From the NCBI GenBank assembly GCA_937625935.1, contig OW569357.1, forward strand, positions 186,001 to 250,000: a stretch of DNA of 64,000 nt, written 5' to 3'. This document shows positions 1 to 10,611 of this stretch, piece after piece. Under the pieces are notes generated by a model. It had not been told where the DNA came from and ran no database searches. It was given only the letters and a program-made list of their open reading frames with translations. Every line of letters begins with the position of its first letter. Position 1 is the stretch's first letter. The translations under genes were made by a program, and so were the position numbers. This DNA is from Tetramitus jugosus. Taxonomy: Eukaryota; Heterolobosea; Eutetramitea; Acrasida; Vahlkampfiidae.

Positions 1-1252
1 TTTGCATGCCAATGGAGACTATTACATTCCATTGGCAACAACTGAGGCTGCTCTTGTTGCCAGTATCAGCAGAGGTATCAGTGTAATCAATCAATCTGGT
101 GGTTGTACTGCTGCTGTCATTTTGGAAGGTGTCAACAGAGATCCATGCTTCCAATTCAACAATTTGGTTGAAGTCGGACAATTCTTGGCATGGACCGCCA
201 CTCAATTTGACAATTATAAGCGTGCAGCAGAGAAGACGACTAGACACGGTAAGCTCTACGATATCAAGTACACGATCGAGGGAAGAGATGTTCACATGAA
301 GTGTGTCTATACCTCTGGTGATGCCTCTGGTCAAAATATTGTCACCATTGCCACTGAGAATATTGTTGAGTACATTGTGGAGAATTCTCCAGTGAAGCCT
401 GCTGCTCACTACTTGGAGGGTGGCATGTCTGGTGACAAGAAGGGAAATCACTCTGTCATGACCTATGTCAGAGGTAAGAAGGTGGTTGCTGAAGTTGTCA
501 TTCCAGCCAACGTTGTTCAAACCACATTGCACGTTACTCCACAACAAATGATTCAGGCTTGTGGTGTCGGTCAGAGAGGTCTCATGATGGCTGGTTCCAT
601 TGGTGGTTCTTGCCACTTTTCCAACGCAATCACTGCCATGTCGATTGCATTGGGTCAAGATCCAGCCTGTGCCGCCGAGTGCCACGTCGGTCTCGCTCGA
701 TGTGAACTCACCAAGGAAGGCAACATTTATATGAGTGTTACTGTTCCAAATATTTTGGTTGGTACTGTCGGTGGTGGCACAAAGTTGCCTTCTCAGAGAT
801 CTTGCTTGGAACTCATGGGTCTCTACGGTGCAAACAAGGCCAACGCTCTAGCAGAAGTTTTTGCTGCAGTGTTGATTGCCGGTGAGATTTCCCTGGGATC
901 TGCTGTCGTTTCTGGTGACTTTGCCAAGGCACACAAAATTTTGGCCAGAGACACTAGCGAACCAATCAATCTGGAAGTCGATTCGATCGGAGAAGCTTTC
1001 CAAAAGGCTCAAGCCTTGTTGGTGAAGATGTCGAACTTGCCATCAAAGGACGACATTATGAAGATTTATGGCTTGTACAAGCAATCTACTGTGGGAGATG
1101 TCAACATTGAGAGACCAGGTCTCTTCTCGTTCGATATCAAAGCAAAGACCAAGTATGATGCATGGGCAGCAATGAAGGGAAAGACAAAGGAGCAAGCAAT
1201 GCGAGAGTACATTGATCTAGTGCTTGAGATTGCAGCAGGTGGAAAGAAGTAA
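1..1252 (+). CDS. HMGCR: HMG-CoA reductase, 3' part (5' end outside window)
   Basis: Reduces HMG-CoA to mevalonate with NADPH, the committed step of isoprenoid and sterol synthesis. The frame is open at the left edge (the first codon in frame is TTG, not ATG), so the N-terminus, possibly with a membrane anchor, is missing. About 416 residues of catalytic domain are visible. All four catalytic residues of the family can be placed: Glu in TTEAALVAS, Lys in SGDKKGN, Asp in GQDPACA and His in the C-terminal AKAHKI. The signature VGTVGGGTKLPSQ is typical of class I enzymes. The cofactor motif usually written DAMGMN reads DASGQN, which is unusual. No intron is seen here. An AATAAA lies near 1383, after the TAA stop. 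Family assignment is secure; the exact class and localisation cannot be judged without the N-terminus. Confidence 0.9.
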   Translation, partial: LHANGDYYIPLATTEAALVASISRGISVINQSGGCTAAVILEGVNRDPCFQFNNLVEVGQFLAWTATQFDNYKRAAEKTTRHGKLYDIKYTIEGRDVHMKCVYTSGDASGQNIVTIATENIVEYIVENSPVKPAAHYLEGGMSGDKKGNHSVMTYVRGKKVVAEVVIPANVVQTTLHVTPQQMIQACGVGQRGLMMAGSIGGSCHFSNAITAMSIALGQDPACAAECHVGLARCELTKEGNIYMSVTVPNILVGTVGGGTKLPSQRSCLELMGLYGANKANALAEVFAAVLIAGEISLGSAVVSGDFAKAHKILARDTSEPINLEVDSIGEAFQKAQALLVKMSNLPSKDDIMKIYGLYKQSTVGDVNIERPGLFSFDIKAKTKYDAWAAMKGKTKEQAMREYIDLVLEIAAGGKK

Positions 1253-1514
1253 TTTCCGTTTTTCACCAATTTGTACCCAATTTGTATGCTGCTAGATATC
1301 GGGGTAGTGCTGAGAAGAAAACACTCACCACTCCCACATTCACATTCCATCACTTCTTCCTAGACGAGGCGATGACTCCATAAATAAAAACGAAACCTGT
1401 ACCATTCTACATGCCCCTTTGATTTGTTATGCAGTGCGGTCCTCATTTTTGGTTCGCCGTAATTGGTCGCCATAGCGACTTACAGTAAAACACAAACATT
1501 TTGCTCATCGTGTG

Positions 1515-2399
1515 ATGAAAGACCAGATGACGGATTCTGAGCAATTATCGAGTTGTAATCAAAATCTCCTTCAAAGGAGTGAGGACCACATTTCGGACAA
1601 TGTTAGTGTAGTTCTGGATTTGTCTGAGAAATTAATCAAGGAAGGAGGACTCAACATGATCAATGAGATAGTATGGGAAATGCAGAGTCAAGTGGAGAAG
1701 CTCAAGATCGATTACACTTCGCAAGAGCGAAAATTGACCCAATATGAGAGTATCATTCGAAAGCAACAAGCAATGATCGCCCAGCTAAAGAAGGAAAGTG
1801 TTTCTTTACCTCTAAAGATGACTGAGGATGAGAGGGAGCTTGGGGTAAAAGAAGTAATGAATACATCAGAAGTGACATCTCCTTCAACAACTCCAAGAGG
1901 CGAGAGACACACGCCAAGACCAGACGATCAAACAAACAAATTGAAACAGGAGATCTCAACCCTCGAGAAAAGATGTAAATTATTGGAGCGAGAGAATGCA
2001 CATTTAGTGCTACAAACACAAAGCAAATCCAACACCAAAATTCAAGAAGTTCTGTTAAAAGCGAATCAGAATCATAAGAGAGAACAGGAACGGTTACAGC
2101 TAGAAAGAATCAATGAAACCCAAATCTTGGAGAAGAAGTACCTCGAACTCAAGAGAACATCAAAGAAAGAGGTCGAGAAAATTCAACGTGACAAATCAAA
2201 GATTGAAGAGCAACTTAAACAAGAGATAAAGGTAACTACTACACTCAAGAGACAAGTTCAATCTCTAGAAAATGAGAGAGATTCTCTCTGGAAGCGAATT
2301 CAAGTGGAAACGAAGAAGATTCCAAGCCGTGCACAGACAGCCAAACCTCCGCTCATCTCTCCAAGACAGAGATTAACTAACAGTACATCAACACTATAA
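1515..2399 (+). CDS. coiled-coil protein of unknown function (294 aa)
   Basis: Single-exon frame starting at the ATG at 1515; the codon before it in the open frame is GTG. The protein is rich in Lys, Glu, Gln and Leu. Long heptad-like stretches run at about residues 45-95 and 140-260, and a Ser/Thr/Pro-rich linker lies between them (around STTPRGERHTPRP). The C-terminus is basic and Ser/Pro-rich (KPPLISPRQRL). There is no signal peptide or membrane segment. I recognise no catalytic motif and cannot assign a family: coiled coils match centrosomal, golgin and flagellar proteins equally. It sits 260 bp after the HMG-CoA reductase stop and 180 bp before the gp63-like gene, on the same strand, so its own promoter must lie in that 260 bp. 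Confidence 0.7.
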   Translation: MKDQMTDSEQLSSCNQNLLQRSEDHISDNVSVVLDLSEKLIKEGGLNMINEIVWEMQSQVEKLKIDYTSQERKLTQYESIIRKQQAMIAQLKKESVSLPLKMTEDERELGVKEVMNTSEVTSPSTTPRGERHTPRPDDQTNKLKQEISTLEKRCKLLERENAHLVLQTQSKSNTKIQEVLLKANQNHKREQERLQLERINETQILEKKYLELKRTSKKEVEKIQRDKSKIEEQLKQEIKVTTTLKRQVQSLENERDSLWKRIQVETKKIPSRAQTAKPPLISPRQRLTNSTSTL

Positions 2400-2581
2400 A
2401 GGGAAGAGTTCAATAACCTAGTGTCCGCAATAAAGAGGACCAAGAGTTCGTATAATTGTTCACATAGAACGTTCATCCGTTGTGGATACAGCCCCAAGCA
2501 GGCGGGGAAATGAACACCGTATTCGTTGAGTAGCCAAAATCATAGCAGAAACTAAAATCCTCAAGCACCTAGCATCAAAAT

Positions 2582-4583
2582 ATGGACCAGAGAGTGCTAT
2601 TGTTTATTCTCATTTGTACATTGTCACTAGTATTCTGTATTGAATGCCACACTCATAAAGCTCATATCCATTCGGGAGGTAGTCATCGATGCATCCATGA
2701 TGAACTCTTTGAGAAGGAAGCCAGAGCAGAGAACGGTATTGTTCATCAATTGAAGAAGCCAGCTAGATTCGAACCTCATATAGAACAGATGCTCCTCAAG
2801 AAGAAAAATTCCAGAGCTGTAAAGCAAGAAACTTTTTCTCCTCTGAGGATTGAGTTCAGAACTGATTACTTGGAGGGAAGTGTAGAATCAGCTTCAAAGA
2901 GAACTTGTTATCAAACAGGACAAGTATGTAACTGATTAATTTTCATGATTTCCTGATTCAATTAATGAACAGTTTGGATTGCAGAAATACAGGAAAGGAA
3001 ATCCCACTTCTGAATCTGTTTCTTGTTCCTCCACTGTCACGAGTGATTGCTGGGGAACTTGTACAAGCGATTTAGTAGTAACTAGCGCAATGATCAATAC
3101 AGTTAAGAATGTCTTGATTCCAGAGATTAAGGCAACATTTTCCAATTTGTTATCGACTAGGAAACTACCTGGATTCGCAGCCTGGCCCACTGGTTTTACT
3201 ATGTGTGGAGCTGAAGGGGGAGTTGAGCTTCCAAACGGCTTAAATGGTGTTGACCCTGAACTCTATGACACAATAATGTTCGTCACATTGAGACCTACAG
3301 ACCCAGGTGTATTGGGATGGGCTATCAACTGCCTTGCAGAGGCACAGTATGAAAGACCTATTGCAGGACAATTAAATCTCAGTCCATTGATTTTTAAAAG
3401 TCCCAAACTACTTCAGTTGGGCGTGATTCTTCATGAAACAACTCACGCTCTCGGTTTTAGCAGTAGTAGTTTCCCAAAGTTCATTGACGAGAACGGAATT
3501 AGAAGAACAGGGGTGACATCAACAAAGCAGAGCACCTTCACTGATTCAAGCGGAACTGCCCACTCGAAGGAGATTGTGTATTTGACGACACCGGAAGTAC
3601 TAAAGAGAACAAGAGATTATCTTGAATGCCAAACCGTGGATGGAGTCCCACTTGAAGAGTATGGTGGCTCTGGAACATCGGGCAGCCATTTCGAAAAAAC
3701 ATTTGTAATGAACGAACTTATGGTAGGCTCTGTTAGTTGGTTCAATCCAACTGAGACCTATGCTTTCTCTCAATTCTCTCTTGCAGTCCTCCAAGATTCT
3801 GGATGGTATCGATCCAATTTCTCTCAATCAACAGCAACAGTCTGGGGATCTAAAATGGGTTGCAACTTTATCAATACTAGATGTGAAAATTGGAACACAA
3901 ATCAGAATGCTGGATATTATTGCAATTCACCATTCCTGGAAGACGGGGCAACAAGAATTAACTACTGTACCTTCAACTATCGTTCAAAAGGATACTGCGA
4001 CATTACTACTTACTCCTCTAGGCTCAACTTCTATGAACACTTACCCAATCCAAACCAAGGAGGAAGTGATGACCTTATGAATTTCTGTCCCATTGTCTAT
4101 CGGTATGAAAATGGAAAATGTAATGATGTTGCTAACCAGGCTGTTACTGGTGAGAAATTTGGTGGTAATTCTGGTTGCTTTGATTCCAATTTGAGTCTGC
4201 TGGGAGCCAAGAAGAATACACAAGATGCTCGCTGTTTCCGTTATAGATGTAATGCTCAAGCTTACTTGGAGATTGTGGTGGATGCTCCAACAGGTGATAA
4301 GGTTTACGAATGTCCAAAGGATGAAAGTTATCTTCGGATTGAGAATGACGCACCCTATGGAATGTCTGGCTATGTCGTGTGTCCCAAGAATGGATACACA
4401 CTCCTGTGTAAGACACCCTTTGACGATCCTACAGTCACTGGCAAATTCCCGAATGTTGGAAAGAGTGGTAGCAACCCACTTTGTGATTGGTTTGGCCTCT
4501 GGTGCAGTCCTTCCAACAGAGTCACTTATTCGTTGTGGGTGCTCTGCTTGGCCATTCTCACTGCACTTTTCCTGTGTCATTAG
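2582..4583 (+). CDS. leishmanolysin (gp63)-like zinc metalloprotease, peptidase M8
   Basis: Two exons, 2582-2923 and 2985-4583, flank a 61-nt intron (GTATGT...GCAG). They join in phase 0 to give about 646 residues. The N-terminus has a hydrophobic signal peptide (LLFILICTLSLVFC), followed by HRCIHDELF, which is typical of the start of the leishmanolysin propeptide. The zinc site is HETTH (about residues 264-268), and the third ligand is the His of SHFEKTFVMNELM, matching the family pattern of a distal His about 60 residues later. The C-terminal half is Cys-rich. The protein ends in a hydrophobic tail (SLWVLCLAILTALFLCH) that fits a GPI-anchor signal or a membrane anchor. It is probably a surface or secreted endopeptidase acting on extracellular protein. 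Such genes are commonly multicopy in amoebae, but only one copy is seen here. Confidence 0.9.
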
Positions 4584-4780
4584 AGAAATGGACATATGCC
4601 CAAAACTACGTAATAAATCGACACAAACGTGAATTACAAAAGGATGCTCTTGAGGCCCAGCTCAGGAATTGGAACATTTTGGAGACTTCGACATCCCGCC
4701 CCAAAGAAGAAGAAAATGCGCGATCGTTCACATTCTCCAAAAAAAAACACCCAAAAAACAACAAACTAAGCAACCTTTTG

Positions 4781-5704
4781 ATGAACAGCAACAACAACAG
4801 CAGCAGCACAGTGACAAAAAGAAGTGCAAAACACACTGTCATTGCACCCACTCGTATTCTCTTTGATCCAAATCGTCATCATCATCATCATATCATTGCC
4901 AACAACAACAATCAACCAACAACAACAACAACAGCAATGAATAGTGGTGGTGACAGTTGTATCATTATTGAATACTCTGTGCATACGATTCCATTGCTGT
5001 TGAGAGATGATATTCGAACCATATTCCCAGCCATTCCCAGTGTTCAACCCAATCATCACTCACATATCCTATTCGTGATGCAACCATGCTCTCAATCATC
5101 AATAGAGTTTACAACAGAGTCCGAACAGGAGAAGAATCAATTGTTGTTCAATGTATGTGAGTGTGAGTGGGGGGCCCCTGACTGCTGCCCCTCTGCTTTT
5201 TTTTCTCTCCTCTGTGTGTTTTTATCTCGTGATATATTTTTTGTGTGAAATAACTAAACACTTGTATTGTATTTGAATTGTATTTTTATAATTCAACCAT
5301 CCATCCATCGTCATCGTCATTGTCACCGTCATCACCGTCATTATCACCGTCATCATTAGTTTGAATCGTTTGCAAAGGCATTGAAACAAGAGATTTGGAG
5401 AGAACAAGAGACATCAACAAGTGACATCAACAAGGATAGTTGGTGGTTCGATTATGCAGATCCAGTGAGTGGCTATCCTGCGACTACGTCACGTGGTGGT
5501 CGGTGCTTCAGTGATGTCGATGCATGTGAAGCAGTCTTGAGATACAGAGTGGAGACAGTGGGTGGTACTTGTCGCGTTCTTTCTCATCCCACATGGAGCA
5601 CATCAGTCTATCCCTCTGCCATTGTCACCAGTTACATTCCTCTTGCAGTGATACAACGAGCCCTCGAACATTTGTCAAACACACAAATTGAAGGTTCACG
5701 ATGA
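4781..5704 (+). CDS. MMADHC: MMADHC (cblD)-like cobalamin trafficking protein
   Basis: Two exons, 4781-5152 and 5360-5704, with a 207-nt intron (donor GTATGTGAG, acceptor CATTAG). They join in phase 0 to give 238 residues. The C-terminal exon carries the most recognisable part: WWFDYADPVSGYP, then a Cys-Arg-Val turn and a Trp-Ser-Thr segment, matching the C-terminal domain of MMADHC. That protein works with MMACHC to deliver cobalamin to methionine synthase and methylmalonyl-CoA mutase. The start at 4781 is the first ATG downstream of the gp63 stop in this frame. The N-terminal 35 residues are Asn/Ser/Lys/Arg-rich and could be a mitochondrial leader. The frame is also open upstream into the gp63 gene but has no ATG in the intergenic part. 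Exon 1 is less conserved than exon 2. Confidence 0.75.
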
Positions 5705-5789
5705 ATAAAAATTTTTGCGCCAAAACGAATAAGAAAACACAAATCTCCTTCTTCCGAATCGACACAAAAAAAAACAAACAAACGACAAA

Positions 5790-6170
5790 ATGAATAAGCC
5801 AGAGACGTATGAATTGTTTGATTTGGAGGATGATATCAAATTAAAAGAGGAACCCGTTCAAAAAATGATCAATGCATCCGTGTTTGACATCAACAAGGAA
5901 GATCACACCATTGGCAACATTGTTCGTGTCCAGTTGTTGGAGGATGAGACTGTCATGTTTGCTGGCTACAAGATTCCTCATCCACTCGAACATCGAGTGG
6001 AGATCAAGCTGCAGACGACGAGTGAATCCACTCCCAGGAATGCTCTTGCCAATGCAGTCGGAAAATTGACATCCCAATATGAAATGCTGAGAACAAAGTT
6101 TGTCGCAGAGTGCAACAGAGAAGAACAGAGACACATGGGATCTCAACAATATCAAGAGAGATCATGGTAA
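5790..6170 (+). CDS. RPB11: RNA polymerase II subunit RPB11
   Basis: Single-exon gene of 126 residues, close to the usual 115-120. The N-terminus (YELFDLEDDIK) and the core (FDINKEDHTIGNIVR, then FAGYKIPHPLEHRVEIKLQT) are the classic RPB11 signature. RPB11 forms the alpha-like heterodimer with RPB3 that nucleates Pol II assembly. It ends in a short helical C-terminal arm followed by an unusual basic/polar tail (EEQRHMGSQQYQERSW). The start is the ATG at 5790, preceded by an A-rich leader. A TTTGGCGC-type element is centred 70 nt upstream (5712-5725). The gene lies 85 bp after MMADHC on the same strand and faces the C2CD3-like gene tail to tail. Confidence 0.93.
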   Translation: MNKPETYELFDLEDDIKLKEEPVQKMINASVFDINKEDHTIGNIVRVQLLEDETVMFAGYKIPHPLEHRVEIKLQTTSESTPRNALANAVGKLTSQYEMLRTKFVAECNREEQRHMGSQQYQERSW

Positions 6171-6192
6171 TCATGATGATGATGATACTCAA

Positions 6193-6264
6193 CAACAGCA
6201 ACAACAACAATATATAATCAACAACAATTGATAATATTCTTGATCCATGTTGTTGTTGCTGTTG
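6193..6264. repeat. 17-nt inverted repeat between convergent genes
   Basis: The gene-free stretch 6171-6488 separates the stops of RPB11 (+) and the C2CD3-like gene (-). It holds a perfect 17-nt inverted repeat: left arm CAACAGCAACAACAACA at 6193-6209 and right arm its reverse complement at 6248-6264, with a 38-nt loop. A hairpin is possible in the 3' UTR of either transcript. Low-complexity CAA/TTG runs are common in this genome, so chance pairing is likely enough to keep this modest. The rest of the interval is AT-rich with nothing else I can name. Confidence 0.5.
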
Positions 6265-6488
6265 GTGCATCAATCATTCATCATGTCTTTTCACTACACT
6301 TGTACAACAACACATATCAATATGGATATCGAACAATATGATGATGAAAACGATTAAAAATTGTAATTGCTAGAAATGTCAATGAACAATGAGCAGCCAA
6401 CAGAGGAATACAGTTTGTGTGTGATACTGATAAATATATTTTTTTGTACAATGGATACATGCATGTATTGTTGTGGATCTAGAGTCCT

Positions 6489-9400
6489 TTATCGACCATC
6501 AGCACCACCTTCTCCATTCATATCATGTGAAGCAATGTTGTGTTGTGTTTCTTGAGCCAGGTCGGAACAAGGTTGATGATGGACATGTTTGTGACACACT
6601 CTTTGAGTCATCTCATCCAACGCTCTCATGTCCTCTGTTAACTTTTGTCTCCAGTCTTGTTCTTCTTCTGATGTTGTGTCAATGACATCATTTCGGTTGT
6701 CTATTCCGATGTGTATGTCATCACCTCCATTGATCAGAGAGGAGAACGGAGCAAAGTTGTTATTGCTGCATGTGGAGAGGGCATCGTCTCGCGTAATGAA
6801 AGAGGGAGACCAATAGGGAGTAGGTTCTTGCGGTTCGGAGGATAGTGGAGAGGTTGGTTGCTGTGGAGAACTAATTCTGGGAATGGGCTTATCTGTTCGC
6901 ACAGATATCTTCAGTTGAGCGACGAATGAATCCTTTTGTATGTCTTGAATATGGTACCAGCCATCAATCTCATTCAGTCCATAGTACAGCCCACTAATAT
7001 CAACTTCACAATCTCCTATCAATATGTCTGCAATGGGAGTGACAGAGTGTAGGTTGGTTTGGTGCCACACTTGAAAAGTCAGTTTTTCAACATTGTCATA
7101 GATGGGAATCCGGCATTGGTAATGCCATCTCGGATGTGTTGTATTGACTGTAACTGGAGTTTGAGCCATAGAACCTGACAAAGGAGGTGTGGACTCTTCA
7201 CTTGTAGCTTCTCCTAAAGGTAGTAGAGTGACATAGCAGGATGGAACAGTCTTGCGATTACTGAAGGATACAGGTATCATAGGTAAATGTTGAGCCTCTT
7301 GGATGCATATGTTTAAATAGTTAATAGGATCCAAAGAGTAACTCTTATACCCCACAATTTCTTCTTGTATCTCTACAGAGGAGGTGTCGTCATCTTTGTC
7401 AGGAAGTTTTGCTGCTTGATTGGTGTGAATTGGCAGCTCGTCAATCGATTGAGCAGGAGAGAATGTTGTTACTACTTCAGCTCTGATTCGTTTCGTATTG
7501 CTTCGTTCGAGTTCTAATTCGAATGAATACTCATCACTTTGATCTGTTTCTTCTGTCACAATACATTCAGTTTCGGAATCGCTCCCATCTGGATAATCGA
7601 ATTTAGTGGCATCGAAGGGGAACTTGTGGTCACTATCTGGAGGTTGATCTAGAGGTACGTTGACTTCCAAAAGATACTGTTGTGCAGCTGTTCGAGAGAG
7701 GGTCTCACAACACACTTTCACCTTCATATGTCCTCCTGCTAGATTCGATGATCTCGGGTTGATGAGAGTATATATTCCAGATATGAACACTAATTTCTTC
7801 TTTGATACTTGTTGTCTCTCATACAATGGACCTAGATCGATGTATATCGAGCCAAGTAGCTTTGTGCTCAACGATTTCTTGTGAGCAGAACCTACTGACA
7901 TGTAGAGATTGATGGGCATTTTCTCGCAAGTTATTAAGTTGATGAATTTTTGGTTCATCATCCTCTTGTATTCCATTCCATATTCGAAATAGATCTTCCT
8001 TTGAGAGGTCGATGCTTGGTACCGTCGACTTTCCACTCGTTTTTCATCAAAGAATTTGTAGGAGATGTAGTAAGAGCACGATACATTCTCATTTTCTCTG
8101 AGCATATAGCTAGGGATAGCCTCCTTTAGTGTTTGCAAGGGGACATCTAACTCTTCAACGAACAGCGTAAAGCGACAAACATCATGAGGACTATCTGGTT
8201 CTCTTGTTTCATTCTTCGAAAATAAACAGCTGATCGTTCTTTCATCAAATTGGATAGACAACTCAACTGCACCCACCATGGTGCCAGACCCATAAATATT
8301 ATACCATCCGTTAATCCCTGATTTTGAGGTTGTCAGGTTTCGCAACGGGATAGAGCAAGATCCTAGAAATATGTTCCTACCCTTTCCATCATCTCCTGTG
8401 GTTCTTGTCACTGAAATTCTGTGATAGAAGTTCAGAATTATCTCGCTTTGCATGAGATGCGAATACACGAGTTCATCCACTACAACGTCCACATGCTTGA
8501 CGTAGTTCCACACGGGACAAAAAGTTCCTGCTTTTATCTTTGTTTCATCAGTCGTGAGTTCAGCTTCTTGGCCACCACTTCTGGTTGGTAGAATGTTGTT
8601 GAATTGGACAAATGAATTTACTCCGACTTGAGCTGCCAATTGCATTAAACTATTGTTCTTGCCAACTAATCGCGCAGCTTCCTGCAATCCAGTCGCTCTA
8701 CTTATCATGATTGAAATCCTGGAAACATGAGACAGGGGTAAGAAACTGGGTATGAAAACAGAAGAAGTGACTGCCGTTCGTTCTTCTTTCTCTTGAACGT
8801 GTTGCTTTTCATTGTTCTCTTCTATCGAGCTGTCATCAGTATCACTCCAATCAGACACTTCGACTTCGTTCTGTTTCGATTGATGCAATTTCGAAGTCTG
8901 AGGTGTTGGTGTTGTTACTTGACCAAGTATTTGATTCTTCAAACGTTCAGTTTGATCTCGCGACCCCAGAGAGACTAGAATCTTAAGTTTAGCGACATGC
9001 TTACTAGTGAGGGGATTTTTTACAATTACAAATCCGTCATAGCCAATTTCAGGGTATTCATTGTCATCCCTTGTGTATTGTCCGGTTTGCTTAGAGAATA
9101 GATGAGCAAAGTTCTTTAAAGGAAGGGTCGTAATTCCGATGAACGTTTCTCGCGATTCATCCTTAAACTCTATCACAAAGCTATATTCATTCATGATGTG
9201 AAACATGTCAATTATGGGAGTAGTAATTTCAATTTCTTCTATAATATCTTCCCACGTGTGCATCTTCTTTTTCAAATCAATGTAGTGAGGTTTGCTATGA
9301 CAATCGTTGATAGGAAGTTTGCATTTGAAAACTACTCCTAGTTCGTTTCCGAATGATTCAACATCCAACAGCTGAGACGACGATATTTGAAAGAGAAGAA

Positions 9401-10538
9401 CGAGATGATCTTGTCTGAGATGAACATGTGTATGCGTATGCCTCATAATCTTCTGTTCCTTGTTCTTCTTCTTTTTTGCATTGCTCTTGTGTTTCGTAGA
9501 TGACTTGTGATCGTTCTCCTGGGCCAAAATTTCATCTCGTTCCATCTCATCATCTCCATCTTCTCCTGTATTGTTTGCTGTTTGTTGATTGTTACTGTTG
9601 TGATTAAAGTGTTCTCGATTAATGATTTCATGTTCTCTGGCTCCTTCACTTGGTTTCTCTGCTCTCATCACAACTCTATGAACATTCTTATTGTTGTCAC
9701 TTTCATGATCATCCTCATTGTGCTCCAACGCATTTCCATACGACGATTCACGGTCATTTTCTTGTAGTTTACTCGGAGAAGTCTTAGTGCTATGGTAATA
9801 ATCAGGATGGTTGACCACTCTCATCATGTATTCATGAAATTGATGAATCGTGTCATTGGTTCTCTTCCAACTCTTGCTATTGTTTGCTGTTTTCTTATTG
9901 TTCTTTCGATTTAAAAGGTTGCGATTATTATTCTTTTTAGTATGATCATCAGATGATAATGACGAATATTCAATCTGATTCGTTTGTTCTTCTTCATCAT
10001 CATCTGAAGAAGAAGAACATGATGATGATGAGGAAGCAGATATGGAAGCTGAAAAATCACTGCCTAATTCATCATTGTTATTATCATCCTTGTAATTGGA
10101 TGATAAATGATAGTAACCATTGTCGTTGTGCGGAGGAGTAGTAGTCGTATAAGAAGGATAGTGCTGAGAAAGAATGTCATGATTCATATCATCAATGATC
10201 CTCAAATTGTTGTGTTCATTGAAATTGGGCTGTTGTTGAAACGATGACAGTTCAGATTGCAAGTCATCAATATTCTGAATCAATACATTGATCAGGTTAG
10301 AGTCGCTGCTGGGCATTGCTGGTTCCTTGATATGAACATTGGCATCGTGATTATTCGTGTCATGGTATGTTGTTGTTTGTGCTTCGTGCTTTAGAGTGGG
10401 GTTGGCACTTGCTTCGTTGCTACTACTCGCATCATGATTTTTGGTTGTTGTTGTTGTTGCTGTCACTCTTGGAGGAATGAACAGAGGTGTTGAATTGTGG
10501 GAAATAATGGGGTGATGGTGGTGGTGATGATTCATCAT
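6489..10538 (-). CDS. multi-C2-domain protein resembling centriolar C2CD3
   Basis: Single exon, about 1,349 residues from the Met at 10538. The frame is open 42 codons further, but those codons run back to the stop of the next gene. The first 390 residues are low-complexity (poly-His, Asn, Ser, acidic). Four C2-like beta-sandwich units follow, at about residues 390-525, 604-764, 783-950 and 1073-1211. Several end in the pattern Gly-Trp-Tyr-x-Ile followed by an amphipathic strand (INGWYNIYG, IDGWYHIQD), which recurs in C2CD3, a distal-centriole protein needed for centriole elongation and ciliogenesis. Calcium-binding Asp clusters are not obvious. This organism type builds basal bodies de novo when it becomes a flagellate, so a C2CD3 role is sensible. 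The alternative is a generic multi-C2 membrane-binding protein. Confidence 0.6.
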   Translation of the reverse strand: MMNHHHHHHPIISHNSTPLFIPPRVTATTTTTKNHDASSSNEASANPTLKHEAQTTTYHDTNNHDANVHIKEPAMPSSDSNLINVLIQNIDDLQSELSSFQQQPNFNEHNNLRIIDDMNHDILSQHYPSYTTTTPPHNDNGYYHLSSNYKDDNNNDELGSDFSASISASSSSSCSSSSDDDEEEQTNQIEYSSLSSDDHTKKNNNRNLLNRKNNKKTANNSKSWKRTNDTIHQFHEYMMRVVNHPDYYHSTKTSPSKLQENDRESSYGNALEHNEDDHESDNNKNVHRVVMRAEKPSEGAREHEIINREHFNHNSNNQQTANNTGEDGDDEMERDEILAQENDHKSSTKHKSNAKKKKNKEQKIMRHTHTHVHLRQDHLVLLFQISSSQLLDVESFGNELGVVFKCKLPINDCHSKPHYIDLKKKMHTWEDIIEEIEITTPIIDMFHIMNEYSFVIEFKDESRETFIGITTLPLKNFAHLFSKQTGQYTRDDNEYPEIGYDGFVIVKNPLTSKHVAKLKILVSLGSRDQTERLKNQILGQVTTPTPQTSKLHQSKQNEVEVSDWSDTDDSSIEENNEKQHVQEKEERTAVTSSVFIPSFLPLSHVSRISIMISRATGLQEAARLVGKNNSLMQLAAQVGVNSFVQFNNILPTRSGGQEAELTTDETKIKAGTFCPVWNYVKHVDVVVDELVYSHLMQSEIILNFYHRISVTRTTGDDGKGRNIFLGSCSIPLRNLTTSKSGINGWYNIYGSGTMVGAVELSIQFDERTISCLFSKNETREPDSPHDVCRFTLFVEELDVPLQTLKEAIPSYMLRENENVSCSYYISYKFFDEKRVESRRYQASTSQRKIYFEYGMEYKRMMNQKFINLITCEKMPINLYMSVGSAHKKSLSTKLLGSIYIDLGPLYERQQVSKKKLVFISGIYTLINPRSSNLAGGHMKVKVCCETLSRTAAQQYLLEVNVPLDQPPDSDHKFPFDATKFDYPDGSDSETECIVTEETDQSDEYSFELELERSNTKRIRAEVVTTFSPAQSIDELPIHTNQAAKLPDKDDDTSSVEIQEEIVGYKSYSLDPINYLNICIQEAQHLPMIPVSFSNRKTVPSCYVTLLPLGEATSEESTPPLSGSMAQTPVTVNTTHPRWHYQCRIPIYDNVEKLTFQVWHQTNLHSVTPIADILIGDCEVDISGLYYGLNEIDGWYHIQDIQKDSFVAQLKISVRTDKPIPRISSPQQPTSPLSSEPQEPTPYWSPSFITRDDALSTCSNNNFAPFSSLINGGDDIHIGIDNRNDVIDTTSEEEQDWRQKLTEDMRALDEMTQRVCHKHVHHQPCSDLAQETQHNIASHDMNGEGGADGR

Positions 10539-10611
10539 AGATACATCTGTGTGTTCAATTATTAGAGTTTTGACCCCTTTCGTAGTGTTCAACGCATGCA
10601 CAATCAAAAAG

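Noticed and set aside
4041..4595. Antisense frame of 184 codons opposite the gp63 C-terminus
   Set aside because: Shadow of a well-supported coding exon with no domain of its own.
4487..4780. Possible N-terminal extension of MMADHC into the gp63 gene
   Set aside because: The frame is open, but the only ATG lies inside the gp63 coding region and the intergenic part has none; 4781 is the sensible start.
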